A DNA stretch of 64,000 nt from Chlamydia ibidis 10-1398/6 (GTDB lineage Bacteria; Chlamydiota; Chlamydiia; Chlamydiales; Chlamydiaceae), in NCBI RefSeq assembly GCF_000454725.1, contig NZ_APJW01000001.1:1-64000 (forward strand), written 5' to 3'. The first letter of the stretch is position 1; every line of letters begins with the position of its first letter. Made by a program: the position numbers and the translations under genes. The notes beneath the pieces were generated by a model. That model searched no databases. It worked only from the letters and a program-made list of their open reading frames with translations, and was not told the DNA's origin. Shown one piece after another: positions 56,372 to 64,000 of this stretch.

Positions 56372-58252
56372 CTATACAGGCAAACTCACTTTCTCTGGTA
56401 AATTCTTCAGCTCTACTTTAGATGTAGTAGCTTTCGTATAGTCTCTTTTCGCTGGCGCTACATGACGAATATCCACAGACAAGTAGGAGATATCTGGTTC
56501 ATCGGCATGATAATGTGCCAATGTGGTTTTTAACCAATTTTCATCATCCCTATGTGGAAATTCTATTTTGTTATGAGAACCTCTAGACTCATTTCGCAAC
56601 AAAGCTCCCTTAGTAATTGCTAAAGCTAATTCCAACATAGGACGCATTTGACGAACAAAATGAAATGTCTTATTAGCAAATTTGGATGCATCATGCACTG
56701 AGACTCTTTCTAATCTCTCCCGGTATTCTTTGAGTTGATTAATGGTATGTTCTAGGTCTTTATTGTTTCTTTTTACCGTTACATTCTTTACCAATAACTT
56801 AGCCATCTCTTCATGTAAAAGAAAAATATTTTCTCCTCCAGATTGAGATAGAAGACGAGCATTTTCTTCTTTTTCTTTCTGCAGAGCCTGAGAGATTTCT
56901 TGACTTGTTGCTTTACAAGCTCCATTTGCCTCTATATACCTAGCAGCTTCTTCTCCAGCTACTAATCCAGCATACAAACATGACAACAAAGAGTTAGCTC
57001 CTAAACGATTAGCCCCGTGATACTGAAAATCAGACTCACCACAATTAAAACAACCAGGGATGTTCGTCATTTGTCTGTAACGAACATGCCTATCAGAATC
57101 ATCAGCTGCTGGCCAATCCACCCAAGCACCCCCCATAGAATAGTGTACTGCTGGAAAAATCCTCATGGGTGTGGTATTAGGATCTTCTCCTGTAAATTTC
57201 TTATATATATCTAAAACAACCTCTAGTTTATGCCTTGTTGATTGAGGTAGGTGAGTAACATCAAGATACACCTCCATACGTCCATTAATTCCTAATCCAG
57301 CTTCACATACCTGCAAAATTGCACGAGCACCAACATCACGACTAACTAAATTTCCATAAGCGGGATACATATCTTCTAGGAAATACCATGGTTCCCCAGT
57401 AACCCCACAAGGACGTTCAGAACCGTCTGGGAAAATAATTTTCTTTGAAGAATCTCCTGGAACCCAGACTCGTCCTCCTTCACCACGCACAGATTCTGAT
57501 ATCAATCTTAGTTTATCAATCCCAGGAATTGCCGTAGGGTGAATCTGAATAAATTCAGGATTGGCATACACCATACCCTGCATAAACAGTCTTCCATTAG
57601 CTGCTCCAGTACAAAAAGTCGAATTCGTAGACATTTTAAAGATCATTCCGGGACCACCGGTAGCAAAAATCACAGCGTCTCCTTCTAAAACTTCCAGACG
57701 ATTGTTAAACAAATTCATTAAAACAATCCCACAAGTTCTTCCAGAGCTGTTAGTGATCAATCTTACAAACTCATGATTCTCTCGTTTTGTTACCTTTCCT
57801 TGGCATTCTCTTCTACGTACCTGCTCATCTAAGGTATACATGAGTTGTTGTCCGGTAGATGCACCACAAAAAACAGTCCTATGGTATAAGGTCCCACCAA
57901 AACGACGAACATCTAAATCCCCGGAAGGCATTCTATTGAATGGGCATCCAAAATTATCGAGCATACGGATAATTCTCGGTGCAGCTAAACACATTTCTAA
58001 CACGGGAGGTTGATCTGCTAAAAAATCTCCTCCTTTGATCGTGTCATACGCATGTACATAAGGGGAGTCTTCTTCCTCAGGCTTCAAATTCAAAGCCGCA
58101 TTAATTCCACCTTGAGCACAAACAGAATGGGATCTCTTGACCTTGGTTAGAGAAACAATATCGACTATGATACCAAGATCAGCCAATTTCATCGCCGCTG
58201 ATAATCCTGCTAATCCTCCGCCAACTACAATAACCTTACGCCGTGCTTCCAT
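56372..58252 (-). CDS. sdhA: Succinate dehydrogenase flavoprotein subunit
   Basis: A 626-residue FAD subunit oxidising succinate to fumarate. The N-terminal dinucleotide fold is VIVVGGGLAGLSAAMKLADL. HSVCAQGGINAA contains the His that usually binds FAD covalently. Further motifs are ATGGPGMIF, EFIQIHPTAIPG, SESVRGEGGRVWV, HYSMGGAWVDW and GANRLGANSLLSCLYAG. The length is of the Bacillus/epsilonproteobacterial type. It lies 4 nt downstream of sdhC and 13 nt before sdhB. Confidence 0.96.
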   Translation of the reverse strand: MEARRKVIVVGGGLAGLSAAMKLADLGIIVDIVSLTKVKRSHSVCAQGGINAALNLKPEEEDSPYVHAYDTIKGGDFLADQPPVLEMCLAAPRIIRMLDNFGCPFNRMPSGDLDVRRFGGTLYHRTVFCGASTGQQLMYTLDEQVRRRECQGKVTKRENHEFVRLITNSSGRTCGIVLMNLFNNRLEVLEGDAVIFATGGPGMIFKMSTNSTFCTGAANGRLFMQGMVYANPEFIQIHPTAIPGIDKLRLISESVRGEGGRVWVPGDSSKKIIFPDGSERPCGVTGEPWYFLEDMYPAYGNLVSRDVGARAILQVCEAGLGINGRMEVYLDVTHLPQSTRHKLEVVLDIYKKFTGEDPNTTPMRIFPAVHYSMGGAWVDWPAADDSDRHVRYRQMTNIPGCFNCGESDFQYHGANRLGANSLLSCLYAGLVAGEEAARYIEANGACKATSQEISQALQKEKEENARLLSQSGGENIFLLHEEMAKLLVKNVTVKRNNKDLEHTINQLKEYRERLERVSVHDASKFANKTFHFVRQMRPMLELALAITKGALLRNESRGSHNKIEFPHRDDENWLKTTLAHYHADEPDISYLSVDIRHVAPAKRDYTKATTSKVELKNLPEKVSLPV

Positions 58253-58256
58253 ACTT

Positions 58257-59150
58257 TTATGCCATGCTATATAAATTCCAAATCACGCTAACACCCATAG
58301 CTGCTACGACAATCATAGCGCTATAACATAAATTTCTTAAGATAGTTTGAGATCGCGAAGATATCACGATTCCCCAACGAGAACAAAATGTCCAAAAACC
58401 ATTAAAACCATGAAAAGCAGCAGCTACAACTAAAATTGTATACAAAACAGCCATCCAAAACGACCCTAGAGTATCTCTAACTATGTAAAGAAAAGCTGTC
58501 CCAGAACTTGGGGTAAGAAGATAATGATCGCTATCTGATAGATATTCCACTTGATCACCACTTATATCATCTTTATCGAGTTGTATAGTTTCCATATTTG
58601 GTGCTTGAAAATTCATCGTGAAAAATCCATGAGTTCCATGGACTACCTTAGAGTATCTTGCAGAATCAATATTAACGACATAATATCTTTGCCCATGCAC
58701 ACTTACGTGTGCTGGGTAACGAATAAATCTAAATTGAACAACATGAAATACTAAACCAAACAACAATAACCATGCTGTTCTTCTTTGCCAGGTATAAGCA
58801 AAATTCCTAGAAAATCTAAGAGATGGGATATTCCCATAAGATCCTCCAGAATTACTCTTCCCCTGGAATAGATAAACTATACCAATAATAGCATGAGTTA
58901 AAAAAGGTAAAGCAAGGAAACCAACTTCTATCACCTTAAGGTAAGGAACCCGATGAAACATGTTCACTAAGGTAACAAACCCGCGTCCCTGAGAAAAATA
59001 GGAAGATGCTAACATATTTGTGAACATATGCTCACAAAGAAACAAACTAAACGCAACTCCTGACAATGAATGAATACAGCGCAAAATGAAACGTAAATAG
59101 TATCGTGACTGGTTCTGAGCTACATCGGAGCGTATTTCTGGATCTCGCAT
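58257..59150 (-). CDS. sdhC: Succinate dehydrogenase cytochrome b subunit
   Basis: A membrane anchor of about 297 residues with five hydrophobic spans and His residues for heme, like the single-anchor (type B) SdhC of Bacillus. A long loop of about 60-70 residues (around 160-225, for example RYYVVNIDSARYSKVVHGTH) between spans is unusual for the family. The start is taken as the second ATG of ATGATG because AAGGG lies 6 nt upstream; an ATG at 59186 would add 12 residues without a ribosome binding site. No sdhD is present, as expected for this type. Confidence 0.9.
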   Translation of the reverse strand: MRDPEIRSDVAQNQSRYYLRFILRCIHSLSGVAFSLFLCEHMFTNMLASSYFSQGRGFVTLVNMFHRVPYLKVIEVGFLALPFLTHAIIGIVYLFQGKSNSGGSYGNIPSLRFSRNFAYTWQRRTAWLLLFGLVFHVVQFRFIRYPAHVSVHGQRYYVVNIDSARYSKVVHGTHGFFTMNFQAPNMETIQLDKDDISGDQVEYLSDSDHYLLTPSSGTAFLYIVRDTLGSFWMAVLYTILVVAAAFHGFNGFWTFCSRWGIVISSRSQTILRNLCYSAMIVVAAMGVSVIWNLYSMA

Positions 59151-59286
59151 CATAAGCCCTTCTTTCACAAATCCTTTTCTATGCAAACATAGAAGTTTGT
59201 TGGGTATTATGTGAAGTAATTTTTATGAACAAAAACAAGACTCAGCACATGTAGGGAAAATAGTTCAAAAATAACAGCTTCTAATC

Positions 59287-60078
59287 CTAACAATGATTCA
59301 AAAATCGGTGCAGGTTACCACAAACGATAGATAGTAGGTCGTTTCTATTATATCCTTTGATCGTGCCAATAGTGTCTATTGTACGCGTAATATACGCAGG
59401 TTCGTTTTTTTTACCACGATGGGGAGTGGGGGCTAGAAATGGAGCGTCCGTTTCTATCAGCAGATGTTCTTCGGGAATTTCTGCAACCACGTTACGAAGA
59501 TCTTCAGCGTTTTTGAAAGTAACAATTCCACTAATCGAAAGATACCATCCCTTAGATATCAATTCCTTAGCTTCTTCTAAAGAACCTGTAAAACAATGGA
59601 GCATACCTGGTTGAGATCGTGAATCATTGTGATAATAAAGATCTAACATACGGAAGAAATCAGAAAAAGCGCCGCGACAATGTACGACAAGAGGAAGTTG
59701 ACAATCTAGAGCTAAATTGAAATATCTTTTCAAGACATCATGTTGGCGATCTACAGCTTCTTGATTTTTAGCAAATCCATAATCTAATCCTACCTCACCA
59801 ATAGCTGATAACTTGCCAGCATGAGCTAATTCATAAAAATAACGAAAATCTTCTTCTATATCTAAGTGAGCATCTTGAGGAGGAGTGCCAGCCACATGAC
59901 AAAATCTAATATCAGAAAAGCGATCAGCATAAGCAAATGAACGATTCAGTTCTTCTGCAGTAGTAGTAACGTTGACAACAAGAGAAACATCAGCGTCCTG
60001 AGCTCTTTTAAGAACCTGATCGATATCCTCACAAAATGCTTCATCAGAAAGATGTACATGGGCGTCAAATATCGCCAT
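59287..60078 (-). CDS. tatD: TatD-family metal-dependent deoxyribonuclease
   Basis: A 263-residue TIM-barrel hydrolase. Metal ligands are seen in IFDAHVHL, IGEVGLDYGF, PLVVHCRGAF, GMLHCFTGS and LIETDAPFLAP. Family members act as 3'-5' DNA exonucleases. It ends 100 nt upstream (in transcription sense) of sdhC and starts 103 nt after thyX. It fits CT594 (recalled). Confidence 0.93.
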   Translation of the reverse strand: MAIFDAHVHLSDEAFCEDIDQVLKRAQDADVSLVVNVTTTAEELNRSFAYADRFSDIRFCHVAGTPPQDAHLDIEEDFRYFYELAHAGKLSAIGEVGLDYGFAKNQEAVDRQHDVLKRYFNLALDCQLPLVVHCRGAFSDFFRMLDLYYHNDSRSQPGMLHCFTGSLEEAKELISKGWYLSISGIVTFKNAEDLRNVVAEIPEEHLLIETDAPFLAPTPHRGKKNEPAYITRTIDTIGTIKGYNRNDLLSIVCGNLHRFLNHC

Positions 60079-60181
60079 AAATCACTCCAAGGAAAAGCTT
60101 AAAATCTAAGATAAAAAAGATGATACAACTATTTTGCTAATACGAATAAAGAGCTTACTTCTATTAAAATCCGAGAAGAAA

Positions 60182-61789
60182 CTAAGAAGAAGATTTTTTT
60201 CTCATCTCTTGTTTTAATCGCCCTAAATCCGTCTCCGAATAATCTACAAATCTCAAAAATATTTCATAAACAGGATTAAAACGAATTACCTCTTTAGCCA
60301 TATCTGTCGCTATTTTTCTGTAACTATCATGACCTTGAGGTTGAGAACGTAGCTCGCACAACCATTGCAAAGCTCTACCATTGATATGGAAAAACCATCT
60401 AATGTTATAGGCTAGAGGAACAAGATATTGCGCTTCCTCTGGAAATTCTTGAGCAATTTGATCATAAGCCTCCCTTGCTCTCTCCATAGCCTCTCTAAAC
60501 TGACTCTCCATAGGAGTATCTAAAAGCTGTGCAGGCATCTGGTATCCTAAATTAGTGGATAATAGTTGCCGTTCTTGAGTTAGAGTTCTATGACGCTGCA
60601 GGTCTCTATAAGCTCCGAAATCAGAAACAATGTCAAAACCAAAACTTACATTTTCTAACCCTCGAGGAGATTTGTGACGACGGTTTTCTCGAGATGAAGC
60701 TCCAGCTTCTAAAATACGCGTTAAATCTTCCATTGGCATGGAGCGGCAGATATCAATTAGAGTGTCATAAGAATGCTGGGAATAGGGAAATAGAAACCCT
60801 GCTGCCACTTTATAAATGCCATCAGGATCACCATAAACTAACTTTACTCTAGCATCTTTAGCAATTGGAGTATCTTCACCAAACTTTTCTGCAAGGCTAG
60901 TAAGCTGCTCTCTCAGAGTTTGCCAATATCCCAACATAGCCTGGTGATGATGATGATGAGATTCAGCTCGGCTAACAAAAGAGGGAATAATTTTCATTAA
61001 TTCGACTAGAGAAGATTCTCCAATCTGTTTAATTTCGGAAAGATTGTGTCCTTGAATCTTATGCAAAAGAGTTTGCCAAAATCTACCGTTACCAAAAAAA
61101 CCAAGATTCGTCAAAGTTGCGGCTGGAAGTAGACCTCGCAAACAATCCAAGACCTTAGCTCTCAAAGAAATCGTATATGCAGACTGCGATACTTCAGAAT
61201 CTTTAGGATATATCTTCTCAAAATAACTTCTGACTTGAGGAATCAAATCCGAATACGTATCGAATAAAAAATCACAAGTGGTCAAAAATAGGTCTTTAAA
61301 GGCCGAGGTCATCAAAATAGGATCACGGTAGTATAAATACTCACCTCGAACTTTTTGATCAAAATACACGTATCTGGAAGACTTTTCTAAAGGAGACCCT
61401 CCAATCCGAGCATCTTCCAATATCTTTGCTGCTAGCATAGAAACGTTTTCAACAGCAAGATGGGCACCACCTAACTCGCCGATAGAATCATCACCATAGC
61501 CATCGAGAACTCTACGATAAAAATCAGAAGCCTTTTGAATTCCCACCTCAAAATCAGAACCTGATGGATCTAAAAAGCTACCACCCTCGCCCTCTAGGAA
61601 TTCTTTTAAAAGCAAAGAACGTAAACCTAGTGTTGATCTGGAATATTTAGAGAATAATGCACCCTTTACAACTTCGGGAAGGTTTTTCAAAGCAAAAATA
61701 TTGCTATTCAAATTGGTAACAAAGTGTAACAAACTTTTCTTTTGCTCTTCTGAAAACTCTTCGTCTCTGCTCAGCATCGAAAACCTCAA
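60182..61789 (-). CDS. thyX: Tandem-domain flavin-dependent thymidylate synthase (ThyX)
   Basis: ThyX makes dTMP from dUMP using FAD and methylene-THF. Single-domain enzymes have about 220 residues; this one has 535 with two ThyX-like halves. The N-half keeps the end of the signature, [15 protein letters not shown] (126-140), but not RHR. The C-half keeps RHR at 399-401 ([15 protein letters not shown]) but not the S-x-RY end, and has the later [10 protein letters not shown] helix. A natural penta-His run (SHHHHHQ) lies mid-protein. No thyA is seen in this window. It is the last gene before the probable origin. Confidence 0.9.
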   Translation of the reverse strand: MRFSMLSRDEEFSEEQKKSLLHFVTNLNSNIFALKNLPEVVKGALFSKYSRSTLGLRSLLLKEFLEGEGGSFLDPSGSDFEVGIQKASDFYRRVLDGYGDDSIGELGGAHLAVENVSMLAAKILEDARIGGSPLEKSSRYVYFDQKVRGEYLYYRDPILMTSAFKDLFLTTCDFLFDTYSDLIPQVRSYFEKIYPKDSEVSQSAYTISLRAKVLDCLRGLLPAATLTNLGFFGNGRFWQTLLHKIQGHNLSEIKQIGESSLVELMKIIPSFVSRAESHHHHHQAMLGYWQTLREQLTSLAEKFGEDTPIAKDARVKLVYGDPDGIYKVAAGFLFPYSQHSYDTLIDICRSMPMEDLTRILEAGASSRENRRHKSPRGLENVSFGFDIVSDFGAYRDLQRHRTLTQERQLLSTNLGYQMPAQLLDTPMESQFREAMERAREAYDQIAQEFPEEAQYLVPLAYNIRWFFHINGRALQWLCELRSQPQGHDSYRKIATDMAKEVIRFNPVYEIFLRFVDYSETDLGRLKQEMRKKSSS

Positions 61790-62072
61790 AAATTAAAAGC
61801 GTGCCATACAAATAGGAAAAACTAAAGCCTTTTTAGCTAAAAATGATGTTGAAAAAAGGTGAATCTTGTGTTCAAAAATGTGTACAAATAGAGTTTATTA
61901 ACAATGTGAACACAGTTTTGACAGAGTTTTAAACATAAAAACAACTTTTTTTTCTCTCCTAAAAACGAAGTTTTAAACACTTTCCACACCCCTTAAAGAA
62001 GAAGAGATAATAGATATATATATACCCATTATCTTATTCTGCTGATGTGGAAATTGTTCATAGGTTGCGAAA
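61790..62072. other. Probable chromosomal replication origin region
   Basis: A 283-nt AT-rich gap between the divergent thyX and hemB genes. It contains a perfect 14-bp palindrome TTTTTAGCTAAAAA (61830-61843) and near-DnaA boxes, including TGTGTACAA (61879-61887) and TTATTAACA (61895-61903), each one mismatch from TTATNCACA or its complement. An 11-bp direct repeat AGTTTTAAACA occurs at 61925 and 61969, and a TATATATATA tract at 62013-62024 sits inside a GATAAT / ATTATC stem. Base skew changes sign here. Several chlamydial genomes are numbered from hemB for this reason (recalled). Confidence 0.65.
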
Positions 62073-63074
62073 ATGTCGTCTTTAGGTCTAGTGCGTCGTC
62101 CTAGGAGAAATCGAAAATCCCCGGAAATTAGAAACCTGGTTTCTGAAACAACTCTATTGCCGAATGATTTTATTTGTCCGTTTTTTGTTCTTGAGGGGAC
62201 TGGTATTCAAGAAGAGATATCTAGCCTCCCTGGTGTATATCGATGGAGTCTGGACCGTTTGACTAAGGAGATAGAGAGACTAATCCCTTTAGGACTAGAG
62301 TCTGTAATATTATTTCCTGTGGTCTCACAAGATTACAAAGATCTCTATGGAACATATGCTTCAAACCCTAAAAATATCCTTTGTAAAGCAATCAGAGAAA
62401 TCAAAACAAACTTTCCAAATCTTTGTGTTGTTAGCGATATAGCTCTAGATCCCTATACGACTCATGGTCATGATGGTGTTTTGCATCAAGGATCTATTTT
62501 AAATGATGAAAGCGTGAGGATCTTCGGGAATATAGCCACGTTACATGCAGAAATGGGGGCAGATATTGTTGCTCCTAGTGATATGATGGATGGGCGTGTA
62601 GGGCATATTCGAGAAAAACTGGACCAGGCTGGATTTTTTGAGACGCTCATACTTTCTTACAGTGTTAAATATGCATCAGCATTTTATAACCCGTTTAGAG
62701 ATGCTTTATCTTCTCACGTAAAATCTGGAGACAAGCGTGGATATCAAATGAATCCCAAAAATTCTAGAGAGGCTCTTCTTGAGTGTTCATTAGATGAGCA
62801 CGAGGGGGCGGACATGCTTATGATAAAACCTGCGGGAGCTTATCTTGACATTATTTATAGGGTTCGAGAAAAAACTCTACTTCCTTTAGTTGCTTATCAA
62901 GTGAGTGGTGAATATGCTGCTCTTGCTTCTGCTGGCTCTATGGGATGGTTGAATTTTGATGCAGTTTTGTATGAAACTCTAATAGGGATTAAGAGGGCGG
63001 GAGCAGATATTATCATTTCTTATGCTACTCCCAGGTTTCTTGAGTTGTGGTCGTCAAAAGCATTTCTTTTTTGA
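62073..63074 (+). CDS. hemB: Delta-aminolevulinic acid dehydratase (porphobilinogen synthase)
   Basis: A 333-residue TIM-barrel enzyme joining two 5-aminolevulinates in heme synthesis. Schiff-base lysines are K199 ([15 protein letters not shown]) and K252 ([11 protein letters not shown]). The metal-binding segment [16 protein letters not shown] lacks the Cys cluster of zinc-type enzymes, so it should be the Mg-dependent type. GAMG-type motif SAGSMGW and [10 protein letters not shown] are present. It is the first gene on the right of the probable origin. Confidence 0.96.
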   Translation: MSSLGLVRRPRRNRKSPEIRNLVSETTLLPNDFICPFFVLEGTGIQEEISSLPGVYRWSLDRLTKEIERLIPLGLESVILFPVVSQDYKDLYGTYASNPKNILCKAIREIKTNFPNLCVVSDIALDPYTTHGHDGVLHQGSILNDESVRIFGNIATLHAEMGADIVAPSDMMDGRVGHIREKLDQAGFFETLILSYSVKYASAFYNPFRDALSSHVKSGDKRGYQMNPKNSREALLECSLDEHEGADMLMIKPAGAYLDIIYRVREKTLLPLVAYQVSGEYAALASAGSMGWLNFDAVLYETLIGIKRAGADIIISYATPRFLELWSSKAFLF

Positions 63075-63075
63075 T

Positions 63076-63109
63076 GTATCAGTTTTAAATGCATCAGATA
63101 CGATTTTTT
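63076..63109 (+). terminator. Possible terminator after hemB
   Basis: GTATC / GATAC (63076-63080 and 63097-63101) or the alternative TGATG / CATCA can pair, followed by ATTTTTTG. The stem is short and the loop long, so this is a weak call in a 51-nt convergent gap. Confidence 0.4.
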
Positions 63110-63125
63110 GTTCTTCAAAGAACAC

Positions 63126-64000
63126 TTATGTATTTTGAGACGAAACAATCCCTGAATCTTTTGAGTAATTTATCAGAGATTCTCTTACAATTTTTAGCAT
63201 TTCGGTTTTTGAAGGATCTATAAATGTAGGTAGTGCAAAATCTTCTCCACAGATCTCTAAAAAACCTAAAGATGTCGCTAATTCGAAGTTTTTGGTGATC
63301 AAGGCTTTAATTAACGGGACAACGGGAACGTTCATTGCCATAACTTTATCGTAAATTTCTGTATCTATTATTGGGCGTGCCTCTCCGTGGAGAGTGCTTT
63401 TAGGGTTCATATAGGTGCGCTTCTTTTTAAAGAAACCAGAGAGATAAGTTTTAGTGACGGTAGTTTGGTTGAGTCCAAGCCTTAAAAAGGAAAACAATTG
63501 ACGTTGTTTAGGTTTGGATAAAACGGAAATAGTAGAATCTCTCATTCCTAAACAGGGGAAATCGTCTTGCGCACACAATCTACCTGTCAAAGGGTCCCCA
63601 GAGATAAAAACTGTTTCTTCAGAGGAAAAATCCTCTAAAGGAATTAGATTGGAAAAGGCAGCACCTTTTACTGTAGTTACATAACGTCTTAGGTTTTTAG
63701 GTAATCCAGAACCAGCTAAAGCAACAACTTGTTGATTCAATATTCTACCCTTTAAAAAGAGATGTCCTATGGCGAGAACCTCTTGGAACGTTATGGTAAA
63801 TACTACATCTTTTTCGTGTCGAATTGGGGCAACGTAGTGAATATGAGTAGATGGCGATCCTGATGGGTAGGGTCCTTTAATAATATGTAGGTTACAAATA
63901 GATTCTAAATCTTTAGTCGGTAAGGTAAGTCTATCAGTAGTAATAACTTGTGGGCGTATCCCGAAAAGTTTAGCTATCGCGCGTACACCAACAACGAAAA
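63126..64000 (-). CDS. nqrA: Na+-translocating NADH:quinone reductase subunit A (C-terminal part)
   Basis: About 290 residues are visible and the frame runs off the right edge, so the N-terminus is missing. VLAIGHLFLKGRI followed by NQQVVALAGSGLPKNLRRYV is characteristic of NqrA, as are SGDPLTGRLC and the C-terminal ATSLGFLEICGEDFALPTFI. NqrA is the cytoplasm-facing subunit of the sodium pump NQR, which energises the membrane. It converges on hemB. The continuation upstream has no stop codon within the window. Confidence 0.93.
   Translation of the reverse strand, partial: FVVGVRAIAKLFGIRPQVITTDRLTLPTKDLESICNLHIIKGPYPSGSPSTHIHYVAPIRHEKDVVFTITFQEVLAIGHLFLKGRILNQQVVALAGSGLPKNLRRYVTTVKGAAFSNLIPLEDFSSEETVFISGDPLTGRLCAQDDFPCLGMRDSTISVLSKPKQRQLFSFLRLGLNQTTVTKTYLSGFFKKKRTYMNPKSTLHGEARPIIDTEIYDKVMAMNVPVVPLIKALITKNFELATSLGFLEICGEDFALPTFIDPSKTEMLKIVRESLINYSKDSGIVSSQNT

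Noticed and set aside
60945-60965. Penta-His run in ThyX as an engineered tag
   Set aside because: It is internal to a natural gene, encoded by a short CAT/CAC repeat, and not at a terminus.

Overview
The window is about 39% GC, gene-dense chromosome of a Chlamydia species. This rests on genes that occur together only in Chlamydiaceae: a chromosomal parA plus pGP6-D-like pair, RsbU with a paired membrane paralogue, ChxR, CADD, TopA fused to a SWIB domain, a divergent second GroEL, and Inc-like proteins. I cannot name the species. C. trachomatis CT numbers below are recalled from memory and only mark families. From memory, CT589 and CT590 are neighbours in C. trachomatis; here their homologues lie about 42 kb apart, so the layout is rearranged relative to that species.

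Layout. 1-4.9 kb: parA end, pGP6-D-like, CT584-like, trpS, uvrB. 5.1-11.3 kb: eno, rsbU, a degenerate rsbU-like gene, a small membrane protein, chxR. 11.5-16.3 kb: a repeat-rich helical protein, a RecD-like helicase, an Inc-like protein and rpsT. 16.7-23.6 kb: a coiled-coil membrane protein, the major sigma factor, then a tight folate cluster (folX, folKP, folA, folC2, CADD). 23.7-28.9 kb, minus strand: recA, a 5-formyl-THF cyclo-ligase, and CT648/647/646-like genes, two of which look like PilO and PilM-PilN platform proteins. 29-39 kb: yggT-like, dus, topA, a broken HExxH membrane protein, rpoN, uvrD, ung, rdgB. 39.4-43.6 kb: a NamZ-like protein, groEL2, tRNA-Arg, ahpC, CT602-like. 43.7-48 kb, minus strand: a complete Tol-Pal-type cluster. 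48.2-52.3 kb: dsbD, a GlmU-like left-handed helix protein, a prenyl transferase, tRNA-Pro, a small hypothetical gene. 52.7-61.8 kb: a large CT590-like protein, sdhCAB, tatD, tandem-domain thyX. 62-64 kb: hemB and the end of nqrA.

The gap between thyX and hemB is the best candidate for the replication origin. Strand composition switches from C-rich to G-rich there regardless of gene direction, the gap is AT-rich, and it holds several near-DnaA-box motifs.

No insertion sequences, CRISPR arrays, rRNA or prophage were seen. The best leads are an A9 run that splits the HExxH membrane gene, the origin candidate, a PilM/N/O-like pair, a ThyX whose active-site motif is divided between two domains, a large protein with a papain-like motif, and hairpins in gene-free stretches.
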